From NCBI RefSeq assembly GCF_001303895.1, contig NZ_LJSD01000065.1, forward strand, positions 1 to 58,388: 58,388 nt of DNA, given 5' to 3'. Each line of letters begins with the position of its first letter. Position 1 is the first letter of the stretch. Both the position numbers and the translations under genes were made by a program. Below are positions 9,031 through 16,676 of this stretch, in pieces. The DNA comes from Mesorhizobium sp. 1M-11 (GTDB taxonomy: Bacteria; Pseudomonadota; Alphaproteobacteria; Rhizobiales; Rhizobiaceae). The notes under the pieces were generated by a model that had not been told where the DNA came from, did not search any database, and was given only the letters and a program-made list of their open reading frames with translations.

Positions 9031-9870
9031 TCAGAGACAGGCCGCGATCGCGGCGGTGAGCGCGTCGCGCATGTCGGCATCGTCGGTGATCGGCAACACC
9101 AGCGCCACCTCGCAGGCCTGGTCGAGCGCGATGCCGCCGGCGACGAGCTGGCCGGCATTGATCAGCATGCGCGTCGAGGCGCCCTCCTCCAGGCCGTGGC
9201 CCTTGAGATTGCGCGAACGCTGGGCGATGCGCACGAGCGTTTCGGCGACGGGCTTTTTCACGCCGGACTCGGATGCCACGATCTCGGCTTCGATCGCGGC
9301 ATCCGGATAGGTGAAGGCGATCGCCGCGAAACGCTGCTTGGTCGATTCCTTCAGGTCCTTGAGCACGCTCTGGTAGCCGGGATTGTAGGAGATGACGAGC
9401 TGGAAGTCGGGATGCGCCTTCAAGACCTCGTTCTTCTTCTCCAGCGGCAGGATGCGGCGGTCATCGGTCAACGAGTGGATTACGACCGTGGTGTCCTGCC
9501 GTGCCTCGACGATCTCGTCGAGGTAGCAGATGGCGCCGGAGCGCACGGCTAATGTCAGCGGCCCGTCATGCCAGACGGTGCCATCGGCATCGAGCAGATA
9601 GCGCCCAACGAGATCGGACGCGGTCATGTCCTCATGGCAGGAAACCGTGACCAGCGGGCGCTTGAGCCGCCAGGCCATGTGTTCGACGAAACGGGTCTTG
9701 CCGCAACCGGTCGGCCCCTTCAGCATGACCGGCATGCGCGCGCCATAGGCGGCCTCGAACAGCGCGACCTCGTGCCCGACGGAGCGGTAATAGGGTTCCT
9801 GGGTAATCCTGAAATCGTCGAGCGCAGGATCGTGAGCCGATTTGGCGCCGCTGGTGCTGTGCATTTCCAA
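9031..9870 (-). CDS. CbbQ/NirQ/NorQ-type MoxR AAA+ ATPase
   Basis: A 279-residue AAA+ ATPase of the MoxR clade. Walker A is GPTGCGKT (about residues 53-60), Walker B is CYLDEI, and the CbbQ_C-type C-terminal region follows (GASTRMLINAGQL). The N-terminus, EPYYRSVGHEVALFEAA, is typical of CbbQ/NorQ. It works with the VWA protein encoded immediately downstream (five-base gap) to remodel a client protein at the expense of ATP. Pseudomonas aeruginosa also has an ATPase gene (amiB) next to amiE, so an amidase-linked chaperone has precedent. About 270 bases containing a palindromic repeat separate it from amiE. Confidence 0.9.
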   Translation of the reverse strand: MEMHSTSGAKSAHDPALDDFRITQEPYYRSVGHEVALFEAAYGARMPVMLKGPTGCGKTRFVEHMAWRLKRPLVTVSCHEDMTASDLVGRYLLDADGTVWHDGPLTLAVRSGAICYLDEIVEARQDTTVVIHSLTDDRRILPLEKKNEVLKAHPDFQLVISYNPGYQSVLKDLKESTKQRFAAIAFTYPDAAIEAEIVASESGVKKPVAETLVRIAQRSRNLKGHGLEEGASTRMLINAGQLVAGGIALDQACEVALVLPITDDADMRDALTAAIAACL

Positions 9871-10011
9871 CCTCGATGCAATTGCCGTTCAGTTCCGCCT
9901 GCCCGCTCGCTTCCCCGAGCCCTGGCAGAGCGAGCCCGCGCGGCAGAGACACCGCGAGCAAAAAAGGCGTGAATGGAAAACCCGGGCCAAACGTGCCGCG
10001 GTCCCCGGCGC

Positions 10012-10112
10012 ATGACCCCGAAAATCGGAACCGATTTTCGGAAAGGATCATGCGCCCACCCAACGTGCTGGAGCGTCCTTTGCACGTCCAAGAGGACGCG
10101 CGGCGCTCCAGG
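10012..10112. repeat. Palindromic intergenic repeat, family A (two hairpin units)
   Basis: Two inverted repeats lie side by side: a unit built on CCGAAAATCGG and its complement inside GCATGA...TCATGC, then a unit starting GGAGCGTCC and ending GGCGCTCC. The same pair occurs in reverse order at 27811-27907, with partial copies at 15150-15185 and near 49968-50008. It fills most of the gap between amiE and the MoxR gene and could form RNA hairpins in the operon transcript. Confidence 0.75.
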
Positions 10113-10141
10113 TGACCGCGACACGCCGGTGGCCGCGCCGT

Positions 10142-11179
10142 TCAGCGATGCGCCGCCACCTTGTTGGGGATGCCTTCGATCGGGCTTTCCGGCGTGCCGA
10201 CCGTCTGACGGGTCATCGCCTCGACCTTCTCGCGCGTGCCTTCCGGATCGGTGATCCACTGATGGTAGAAGTTGTACGGGCACACGGCATGGCCACGCGT
10301 GTCGTCGCCGGAATTGATCAGGCCGGTGTAGCCGCGGTGCAGCAGCTTGAAGAGGTGGTTCTGCGACTGCATGTTGCGGCGCGCGTCGCGCAGCAGCGAG
10401 GTCGAGAGCTGGGCATACTGGATGCCGTTCTCCTCGGTGCCGCATTCGCCGAGCGTGCGACCGTCGAAGCCGATGATCGCCGAATGGCCGAAATAGGAAT
10501 AGACGCCGTCGAAGCCGGCGGCATTGGCGACCGCGACATAGACATTGTTGGCCCAGGCCATCGATTTCGAGATCAGGATCTGCTGCTCCTTGGCCGGATA
10601 CATATAACCCTGGCAGCGGATGATCAGCTCCGCCCCGCGCATGGCGCAGTCGCGCCAGATCTCCGGATAGTTGCCATCGTCGCAGATGATGAGCGAGATC
10701 TTCAGCCCCTTCGGGCCGTCGGAGACATAGGTGCAGTCGCCGGGGTACCAACCCTCAATCGGCACCCAGGGCATGATCTTGCGATATTTCTGCACGATCT
10801 CGCCCTTGTCGTTCATCAGGATCAGCGTGTTGTAGGGCGCCTTGTTGGGATGCTCTTCATGGCGCTCGCCGGTCAGCGAGAACACGCCCCAGACGCGCGC
10901 CTTCCTGCAGGCCTCGGCGAAGATCTTCGTCTCCTCGCCGGGTACGGCGGAGGCCGTTTCGTACATCTCCTTCTGGTCGTACATGATGCCGTGCGTGGAA
11001 TATTCCGGGAAGATCACCAGATCCATGCCGGGCAGGCCACGCTTCATGCCTTCCACCATGTCGGCGATCTTGCGGGCATTGGCGAGCACTTCTTCGCGCG
11101 TATGCAGCCGCGGCATCTTGTAGTTGACGACGGCAACACCGACGGTGTCGTTGCTGCTCGAAATATCGCCATGGTACAT
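10142..11179 (-). CDS. amiE: Aliphatic amidase AmiE
   Basis: A 345-residue nitrilase-superfamily amidase (EC 3.5.1.4) that hydrolyses short aliphatic amides to the acid and ammonia in the cytoplasm. It aligns almost without gaps to Pseudomonas aeruginosa AmiE (346 residues), starting HGDISSSNDTVGVAVVNYKM. The catalytic triad is present: Glu59 in FPEYS, the Lys of QKYRK (about 134) and the Cys of LIICDDGN (about 166). The tail differs, as usual. It lies downstream of an amide/urea-type ABC transporter and of amiC-amiR homologues, so it is the central catabolic enzyme of the block. A formamidase (AmiF) would be the main alternative, but the N-terminus and length favour AmiE. Confidence 0.95.
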   Translation of the reverse strand: MYHGDISSSNDTVGVAVVNYKMPRLHTREEVLANARKIADMVEGMKRGLPGMDLVIFPEYSTHGIMYDQKEMYETASAVPGEETKIFAEACRKARVWGVFSLTGERHEEHPNKAPYNTLILMNDKGEIVQKYRKIMPWVPIEGWYPGDCTYVSDGPKGLKISLIICDDGNYPEIWRDCAMRGAELIIRCQGYMYPAKEQQILISKSMAWANNVYVAVANAAGFDGVYSYFGHSAIIGFDGRTLGECGTEENGIQYAQLSTSLLRDARRNMQSQNHLFKLLHRGYTGLINSGDDTRGHAVCPYNFYHQWITDPEGTREKVEAMTRQTVGTPESPIEGIPNKVAAHR

Positions 11180-11237
11180 TTTTCAGTCTCCTCCTGTGGT
11201 TGCTGAACGTTTTGTCGGAGCACGATGCTCCGGGCAT

Positions 11238-11933
11238 CTAGACGACGAGGTGTCTGTGGATGAGGTCGTCGCTTAGCTCAGTAATGGCGCCACCGACGGC
11301 GACGCTGCCGCGATTGAGGATCGCGAAATGTTTCGAGGCGCGGCGGGCAAAGGCGATGTTCTGCTCGACCAGCACGATGGTCAGCCCCTGCTTGCGGTTG
11401 AGGTCGATCAGCACGTCCTCAATCTGTTCGACGATGTTGGGCTGAATGCCTTCGGTGGGTTCGTCGAGCAGCATCACCTTGGGTTCCGACAGCAGCGCCC
11501 GGGCGATCGCCAGTTGCTGCTGCTGGCCACCGGACAGGTTACCGCCACGGCGGTTGAGGAATTCCTTGAGGATCGGGAAGAGGTCGAGCACCCACTCGGT
11601 GATGCGGCCGCCGCCACCCTTTGCGGCAAAAGTGCCGACCATCAGGTTCTCGCGCACGGTGAAGCCAGGCAGGATGCCACGCCCCTGCGGCACATAGCCG
11701 AGGCCGGCCAGCGCGCGCGCATGGGTGGGCCTGGCCACCAGTTCCTCACCGTCGAGGCGGATCGAACCCGAGGTGCGGCTCATCAGGCCGAGCACGGTGC
11801 GCAGCAGCGTGGTCTTGCCGACACCGTTGCGGCCGAGCACGGAGAAGAAGTCACCGTTCTCCACCGTCATCGACACCGACTGCAGGGCGCGGCTGCGGCC
11901 ATAGAAGCCGTCGACATTGGCAAGCTCAAGCAT
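11238..11933 (-). CDS. ABC transporter ATPase, UrtE/FmdF-like (amide or urea uptake)
   Basis: A 231-residue ABC ATPase of the branched-chain amino acid/urea class (LivF/UrtE type). Walker A is LGRNGVGKTTLL, the signature is LSGGQQQQLAIARAL and Walker B is VMLLDEPTEGIQPN. The ATG at 11933 is chosen because GGAGGG sits five bases upstream; the frame extends to 11966 without a better site. It overlaps the end of the preceding ATPase gene by eight bases. The neighbours (two permeases, binding protein, amidase) indicate import of short amides, by analogy with fmd/urt systems. Confidence 0.92.
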   Translation of the reverse strand: MLELANVDGFYGRSRALQSVSMTVENGDFFSVLGRNGVGKTTLLRTVLGLMSRTSGSIRLDGEELVARPTHARALAGLGYVPQGRGILPGFTVRENLMVGTFAAKGGGGRITEWVLDLFPILKEFLNRRGGNLSGGQQQQLAIARALLSEPKVMLLDEPTEGIQPNIVEQIEDVLIDLNRKQGLTIVLVEQNIAFARRASKHFAILNRGSVAVGGAITELSDDLIHRHLVV

Positions 11934-12681
11934 GGCCGATCCCTCCGGAACCGAGATAGGCGTCACGCACCGCCTGGTTGCTTTCGATGTCGGTAATGCT
12001 GCCTTCGGCGAGCAGCTTGCCCTGGTGCATGACAGAAATGGTCTGGGCGATGTCGCGCACGAAGCCCATGTCGTGCTCGACGACGATCAGCGTGTGGCGA
12101 CCGCCGAGCCGGTTGAAGAGCTGCGCCGTCTTCTTGGTCTCCTGCGCGGTCATGCCGGCGGTGGGTTCGTCCATCAGGATCAGCGAGGGGTCCTGCGCCA
12201 GGATCAGCGCGATCTCCAGCCATTGCGTCTGGCCGTGCGACAGGTGCGCGGCCGGCGTGTCGAGTTCGTCCTCGAGCCCGACCAGTTCGGCCAGCCGTTC
12301 GATGTCTTCGGTGTCGCTGCCCTGGCCGAAGGTCGCCAGATTGGCGAGCACACCGGGTTGTTTCGAATGGCCGATGTGGAGGTTGTCGCGCACGCTGAGC
12401 GCCCGGAACACGCTGGGCACCTGGAACTTGCGGCCGATGCCGGCGCGCGCGATGGCGTGTTCGCTGAGCCGGTGGATCGGCTTGCCCTTGAACAGAATCT
12501 CGCCGCCCGACAGCCTGGTCTTGCCGCAGATCAGGTCGAGTGCGGTGGTCTTGCCGGCACCGTTCGGGCCGATCAGGCAACGCAGCTCTCCGGCGCGGAC
12601 CTTGAGGCAGAGGTCCGACACGGCGCGGAAGCCGCTGAAGGACACGCTGACGTTCTCGACAATAAGCTGGTCAGCCTGCAT
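11926..12681 (-). CDS. ABC transporter ATPase, UrtD-like (amide or urea uptake)
   Basis: A 251-residue ABC ATPase of the LivG/UrtD type. Walker A is LIGPNGAGKTTALDLICG, the signature region is LSHGQTQWLEIALIL (the LSHGQ form is usual in UrtD) and Walker B is LILMDEPTAGM. The IGRKFQVPSVF segment is also UrtD-like. Its start codon and first three codons lie inside the left arm of a 33-base inverted repeat whose other arm ends just before the upstream permease stop codon, so the operon is interrupted here by a structured insertion of about 200 bases. Confidence 0.92.
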   Translation of the reverse strand: MQADQLIVENVSVSFSGFRAVSDLCLKVRAGELRCLIGPNGAGKTTALDLICGKTRLSGGEILFKGKPIHRLSEHAIARAGIGRKFQVPSVFRALSVRDNLHIGHSKQPGVLANLATFGQGSDTEDIERLAELVGLEDELDTPAAHLSHGQTQWLEIALILAQDPSLILMDEPTAGMTAQETKKTAQLFNRLGGRHTLIVVEHDMGFVRDIAQTISVMHQGKLLAEGSITDIESNQAVRDAYLGSGGIGHA

Positions 12682-12942
12682 TTCTCACACTCCATGTAGC
12701 CTGCGTTGCACTTTGGGCGAGGCGGATACGGCGCCGAGGGGCAAAGAGCGTATTGGGCATACGGTTGAGCCTCTCGGCGCCGTAGACGTCCGCCGAAAGG
12801 CAACCCGGAGGGCCGGTTGAAGAAACCGACAGTGTGCGTCGCGATGCTTGCGCGATGTCCCAGCATCGCGTCTGCGCATGGCTCCTACCCTGTCGGCTTC
12901 TTGAACCGGCGCAGGCCACATGGAGTGTGAGAAATGCAGGCT
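12673..12942. repeat. 33-base inverted repeat enclosing a structured ~204-base segment between urtC- and urtD-like genes
   Basis: The arms 12673-12705 and 12910-12942 are inverted copies with one mismatch. Each contains the urtD-like ribosome-binding site and start region (GTGTGAGAAATG). The interior holds further inverted pairs: CGGCGCCGAG with its complement, GCGATGCT...AGCATCGC, and GGTTGAAGAA...TTCTTGAACC. The whole could fold into a multi-arm hairpin. It contains no gene. It may be a palindromic mobile element that duplicated and inverted the junction sequence. Confidence 0.8.
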
Positions 12943-12947
12943 GCTGG

Positions 12948-14204
12948 TCATCGCGTGCTCTCGATCTCGCGGCCGTTGGGCACGGGTTCGGTGTGCTGTA
13001 CCGGCTTCCGCGCAGGCGCGGGCCGCTGCCGCTCGAAGCGTCTGGCGAGGCTGGCGAAGGCGCCGGCGATGCCTTGCGGCAGGAACAGCACGACGAGCAC
13101 GAACAGCAGGCCCATGATCAGGGTCCAGGTGTCGAGGAAGGTTTCGGATTCCGACAGCGCGCCCTGCACGCCAGTGACGATGAGGGCGCCGAGCATGGCG
13201 CCGAGCAGGCTCTGGCGGCCGCCGACCGCGACCCAGATGACGACAGAAAGCGAGAGTGGCACGCCGAGGAAGGTCGGCGAGGCGAACTCCATGACGATGG
13301 TGTAGAGCATGCCGGCAAGGCCGGCGATCGCAGCCGAAACCGAGAAGATGAAGATCTTGTAGAGCGCGACATCGTAGCCGAAGAAACGGACGCGATCCTC
13401 CTCGTCGCGGATCGCCTGCACGATCAACCCGGTCTTGCTCTTGGTGATGGCGAGCGCCAGGAACAGCGTGACCGTCAGGCAGATCGCAACGAGATAATAG
13501 CTCGACGAACCATAGGCATCGAAGGTGATGCCGGCGATGTCGAACTGGCCGAGATCGGTGATGCCGTTGAAGCCGCCGGTGAAGGCCTGCTGGTCGATGA
13601 TGACAAGCTGCACCACCACCATGGCGGCAAGCGTGATGATGGCCGCGTAGACGCCGGTGACCCTGCCCTTGAACACGAACCAGCCGAGCAGTGCCGCCAC
13701 ACAAGCGGGCAGCAGGATGCCGGCCAGCACACCGAACAGCGGCGAGTAGAACGGTGTCCAGAACCACGGCAATTCGGTGACGTTGTTCCAGACCATGAAG
13801 TCGGGCAGCCCGTCGGCGCCGGTGTGTACCGGAACGGTCTTCAGCTTCAGCATCATCGCCATGCAGTAGGAGCCGATGCCGAAGGTCATCGCCTGGCCGA
13901 GGTTCAGGATGCCGGCGTAGCCCCAGGACAGGCTGAGCGAGACGGCCAGCATGCCGAAGACGAGATAGCGGGCGTATTTGTTGAGCAGAAAGGCGTCCTG
14001 CAGGAACACCGGCACCAGCAGGATGGCCAAGCACACCGCCGCGTAGAGCGCGATTTCGGTCTTCGTTCTGGCTAGAGCGTTTCCGTTTTTCACGGAAACG
14101 CGGAAACGCTCTAGTTCTTTGTTTTCACGCAATTCCGGACGGAAAACCGCTATGCCCTTTTCCTGGATTTGCTCTGGCACTCTGTTGTTTCCCTGGTTCG
14201 ACAT
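12948..14204 (-). CDS. ABC transporter permease, UrtC-like, with repeat-encoded N-terminus
   Basis: A 418-residue polytopic permease of the LivM/UrtC family with about ten membrane helices from residue 50 on (YAAVCLAILLVPVFL, GMLAVSLSLSWGYAGILNLGQ, and so on). It pairs with the UrtB-like permease upstream (stop four bases before this ATG). Residues 11-45 are encoded by a palindromic repeat (14072-14175), another copy of which lies outside any recognised gene at 50112-50217. The frame stays open through the repeat, giving a charged extension before the first helix. No good internal start is seen, so the extension is probably translated by coupling. The C-terminus is polar (RQRPAPARKPVQHTEPVPNG). 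Confidence 0.9.
   Translation of the reverse strand: MSNQGNNRVPEQIQEKGIAVFRPELRENKELERFRVSVKNGNALARTKTEIALYAAVCLAILLVPVFLQDAFLLNKYARYLVFGMLAVSLSLSWGYAGILNLGQAMTFGIGSYCMAMMLKLKTVPVHTGADGLPDFMVWNNVTELPWFWTPFYSPLFGVLAGILLPACVAALLGWFVFKGRVTGVYAAIITLAAMVVVQLVIIDQQAFTGGFNGITDLGQFDIAGITFDAYGSSSYYLVAICLTVTLFLALAITKSKTGLIVQAIRDEEDRVRFFGYDVALYKIFIFSVSAAIAGLAGMLYTIVMEFASPTFLGVPLSLSVVIWVAVGGRQSLLGAMLGALIVTGVQGALSESETFLDTWTLIMGLLFVLVVLFLPQGIAGAFASLARRFERQRPAPARKPVQHTEPVPNGREIESTR
14072..14175. repeat. Palindromic repeat, family B, inside a coding sequence
   Basis: It begins CTAGAGCGTTTCC, contains the complementary GGAAACGCTCTAG about 30 bases later, continues with a conserved ACGCAATTCCGGACGGAAAA segment and ends near TTGCTCT. 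A near-identical copy lies at 50112-50217 and a shorter one starts at 46957. Here it lies wholly in the 5' part of the urtC-like gene. Confidence 0.85.
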
Positions 14205-14208
14205 GACT

Positions 14209-15078
14209 TCAGGCCCGAACGCGGGCGGTGAACAGGCCCTGCGGCCGGAAGCGGATGAGGACGACGATGGCGAGCAGCACCAGCGCCTTGGCGATCGTGT
14301 CGTTGGAATAGAAGGCGAGGTAACCCGACAGCTCGCCGAGGATGCCCGAGCTTGCCAGCGTGCCCATCAGGCTCTGGGTGCCGCCAAGCACCACCACCAT
14401 GAAGGCGTCGACGACATAGGTGGTGCCCATTTCGGGCGACACGCTCTTCAGCGGCGACACCAGCGCGCCCGCAAGGCCGGCCATGCCGGCGCCATAAGCG
14501 AAGGTGGTGCGATAGAGACGGCCGGCATTGATGCCGAAGGAGGAGGCGACCGCGCGGTTCTGGGTGATGGCGCGCAGCTTCAAGCCGAAACTGGTATAGC
14601 GGTAGATACCCCAGGTCAGCGCAAACAGACCGAGCGACAGGAACAGGATGAACAGGCGGTAGGCGGAATCGGTCGCGCCGAGGATGTTGACGCTCTGCGA
14701 CAGCGATTTCGGCATCTGCACGTAGCGCAGCTCGCCGCCGGCGGTCAGGCGGATCGCCTGCTGCGCCATGACGCCGATGCCCCAGGTCGCCAGGATCGTG
14801 TCGAGCGGCCGGTCGTAGAGATGGCGGATGACCAGCGCTTCGATCAGCCAGCCGAACAGCGCCAGCAGCAGGAAGATCGGCACAAGGCTCGCCAGCAGGC
14901 CGAGGCCGAACTGCGTCTGCAGGAACCAGGCCGCGTAGGCGCCGAGCATGACGAACTCGCCATGGGCAAGATTGATGACGCCGGTGACGCCGTAGATGAT
15001 GGCGAGGCCGAGCGCGACCAAAAGCAGGATGGAGCCGATGCTCAGGCCCGTCATGATCTGGGAGACGAAGATTTCCAT
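14209..15078 (-). CDS. ABC transporter permease, UrtB-like (LivH family)
   Basis: A 289-residue permease with about eight membrane helices, beginning MEIFVSQIMTGLSIGSILLL. It contains the LivH/UrtB hallmark GLAIIYGVTGVINLAHGEFVMLGAY and, near the end, the segment VVDAFMVVVLGGTQSLMGTL. The frame is open upstream, but homology starts at 15078. Its length matches the short UrtB-like/FmdC form rather than cyanobacterial UrtB with a long N-terminal extension. It forms the channel with the UrtC-like protein. A short palindromic repeat of family A lies between it and the binding-protein gene. Confidence 0.92.
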   Translation of the reverse strand: MEIFVSQIMTGLSIGSILLLVALGLAIIYGVTGVINLAHGEFVMLGAYAAWFLQTQFGLGLLASLVPIFLLLALFGWLIEALVIRHLYDRPLDTILATWGIGVMAQQAIRLTAGGELRYVQMPKSLSQSVNILGATDSAYRLFILFLSLGLFALTWGIYRYTSFGLKLRAITQNRAVASSFGINAGRLYRTTFAYGAGMAGLAGALVSPLKSVSPEMGTTYVVDAFMVVVLGGTQSLMGTLASSGILGELSGYLAFYSNDTIAKALVLLAIVVLIRFRPQGLFTARVRA

Positions 15079-15149
15079 GTCGCCGCTTCTTCCGGAAAAG
15101 AGGAGGCGGTGGCGGTGCGAAGCCCGCCACCGGGCTTTTGGACTGCGCA

Positions 15150-15185
15150 TCGTGCTTTCCGAAAATCGGTTCCGATTTTCGGCCG
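15150..15185. repeat. Partial family A palindrome
   Basis: The sequence TTCCGAAAATCGG followed by CCGATTTTCGG is the core hairpin of family A. It lies between the binding-protein stop and the urtB-like start and could form a stem in the operon mRNA that favours higher expression of the upstream binding protein. Confidence 0.65.
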
Positions 15186-15197
15186 ACGCGCGGGCAC

Positions 15198-16445
15198 TCA
15201 GCTCTGCTTGAGGCCTTCGGCCGTGCAGTGCTGGTTGGGGTAGGCCTTGTAGGGTGAGGGCTCGAGCCAGTTGGCCGACTGCTTCAGGATCTTGAACTGG
15301 CCGTCGGCCTGGCACTGGCCGATCTTCGGCCACAGCCAGGTGTGCAGGTTCTCCGGCTCGACGCGGACCTTGCCCTGCGGGGCCACCAGTTCCTGCCCTT
15401 TCACCGCCTCGCGGATGGCATTGGGCGAGATGTCGGAACCGGCCAGTTTCTCGACCGCCTGCTTGAACAGGTAGATCTGGAAATAGGACGGTTCGGACAC
15501 GAAGTGGGTGACCTTGTCGCCGCCCCAGCGCTTCTTGTAGGCGTCGACGAATTTGTGGTTCTCGGGCGAGTCCCACACCATGAAGTAAGGCGCCGAGGTG
15601 AAGTGGCCCGCGGCCGCCTCGCCGCCCATCGCCGCCACTTCGTTCTCCGAGGTGGTGAGACTCGCCATCGGCATCTTCTCGGGATCGAGGCCGGCGGCGT
15701 GGTACTGGCGATGCAGCGCCACGACGGAATCGCCGACCACGGTGGAGAAGATGACGTTCGGCTTCTCAGCCTTCAGCTTGTTGATGACGGACGAGAATTC
15801 CGAATGGCCGAGCGGCACGTATTCTTCGGCCACCACTTCGGCGCCGAGCTCAGCCAGGAGCTTCTTGCAGTAGTTGTTCTCTTCCTTGGGATAGATGTAG
15901 TTCGAGCCGATCAGGTACCAGCGCTTGCCGAACTTCTCGACCAGCCAGGGGATGAAATCGTCCTGCTGCTGGTTGGGCACGGCGCCGGTGTAGATGACGT
16001 TCTTCGAGCATTCGCGGCCCTCATAGAGGGTCGGGTACCAGTAGAGATTGTTCTGCTTCTCGAACACCGGCAGCACCGCCTTGCGGCTGGCCGAGGTGTA
16101 GGAGCCGAACACCGAAACGCATTTGTCGGACAGCACCAGCTTGCGCGCCTTTTCGGCGAAGGTCGCCGGATCGGATGCCGGATCCTCGACCACCGGCACG
16201 AGCTTCCTGCCGTTGATGCCGCCAGCGGCGTTGATCTCTTCGATCGCCATGATCGTCGCCTTGTTGAGCGACTCCTCGATGATGGCTGTGGTGCCGGTGA
16301 GCGAGAACAGCACACCCACCTTGATCTCCCCGTCGGCGGCGTAGGCGAGCGAGGAATTCTTGCTCCAGATATGCGGGAACCCGACGAGGGACACGGTGCC
16401 GAAAGCGGCAGTGGCCTTCAGAAAACTGCGACGATTGCTTTTCAC
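15198..16445 (-). CDS. Tat-exported amide/urea-type substrate-binding protein (UrtA/FmdD-like)
   Basis: A 415-residue periplasmic binding protein of the Peripla_BP_5 class. The GTG at 16445 is chosen because AGGGGAG lies six bases upstream; the frame runs further up through terminator DNA. The N-terminus SNRRSFLKATAAFG is a twin-arginine signal. The mature part (DGEIKVGVLFSLTGTTAIIEES, INAAGGINGRKLVPVVEDPASD) is typical of UrtA/FmdD and of AmiC. It is the first structural gene after the AmiR-responsive leader. It delivers short amides or urea to the UrtBC-like permeases. Ligand identity is inferred from amiE and amiC. Confidence 0.92.
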   Translation of the reverse strand: MKSNRRSFLKATAAFGTVSLVGFPHIWSKNSSLAYAADGEIKVGVLFSLTGTTAIIEESLNKATIMAIEEINAAGGINGRKLVPVVEDPASDPATFAEKARKLVLSDKCVSVFGSYTSASRKAVLPVFEKQNNLYWYPTLYEGRECSKNVIYTGAVPNQQQDDFIPWLVEKFGKRWYLIGSNYIYPKEENNYCKKLLAELGAEVVAEEYVPLGHSEFSSVINKLKAEKPNVIFSTVVGDSVVALHRQYHAAGLDPEKMPMASLTTSENEVAAMGGEAAAGHFTSAPYFMVWDSPENHKFVDAYKKRWGGDKVTHFVSEPSYFQIYLFKQAVEKLAGSDISPNAIREAVKGQELVAPQGKVRVEPENLHTWLWPKIGQCQADGQFKILKQSANWLEPSPYKAYPNQHCTAEGLKQS

Positions 16446-16464
16446 CTTCTTCTCCCCTGAAAAC

Positions 16465-16510
16465 AAAAAAGGCCCCGAAGCGAGCTGCCGAAGCAGACCG
16501 TTTCGAGGCC
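16465..16510 (-). terminator. Second terminator-like hairpin before the binding-protein gene
   Basis: On the minus strand GGCCTCGAA (16510-16502) pairs with TTCGGGGCC (16479-16471) and is followed by six T residues (16470-16465), 20 bases before the GTG start. A short alternative hairpin, GGC-AATACG-GCC, overlaps its 5' arm, reminiscent of the antiterminator layout further upstream, but its loop lacks the G expected at position 4. A 6-bp hairpin (GCAGCG/CGCTGC) lies about 35 bases upstream. It may be a second control point or just a leaky terminator. Confidence 0.7.
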
Positions 16511-16587
16511 GTATTGCCCTGTTGTTTTTAGCGGCAGCGACGCCGCTGCGAACCATGCCGGCTCGCTAGAGTAAGATCGTATGCAAC

Positions 16588-16665
16588 AAAAAACCCCACG
16601 TCCCGCTTCCGCGAAAGTCGTGAGGTTCCGTTACCTGTATTTCGCCGGCAGCGTCGTTGCTGCCG
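16588..16665 (-). promoter_or_regulatory. ANTAR two-hairpin antiterminator RNA with overlapping terminator
   Basis: Just after the amiR stop (minus strand), hairpin P1 is GGCAGC-AACGAC-GCTGCC (16664-16647). Seventeen bases later... hairpin P2 is AGGT-AACGGA-ACCT (16636-16623), about ten bases after P1. Both loops are hexamers with A at position 1 and G at position 4, the known ANTAR recognition rule. The 3' arm of P2 overlaps the 5' arm of an intrinsic terminator, CCTCACG (16625-16619) with CGTGGGG (16600-16594), followed by TTTTTT (16593-16588). P2 and the terminator are mutually exclusive. AmiR binding should stabilise P2 and let transcription enter the transporter-amidase genes. Confidence 0.88.
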
Positions 16666-16676
16666 ATGGTCGAACG

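Noticed and set aside
6794..9310. Long plus-strand open frames opposite the VWA and MoxR genes
   Set aside because: They mirror the codon pattern of the minus-strand genes in high-GC DNA and have no domains or start signals.
9871..10141. A CRISPR-like repeat area because of several palindromes
   Set aside because: Only two different hairpin units occur, without regular spacers; copies elsewhere show a dispersed intergenic repeat.
16529..16550. A hexaloop hairpin GCGGC-AGCGAC-GCCGC with A1 and G4
   Set aside because: The A1/G4 loop is on the plus strand; the leader is transcribed from the minus strand, where the loop reads GTCGCT.
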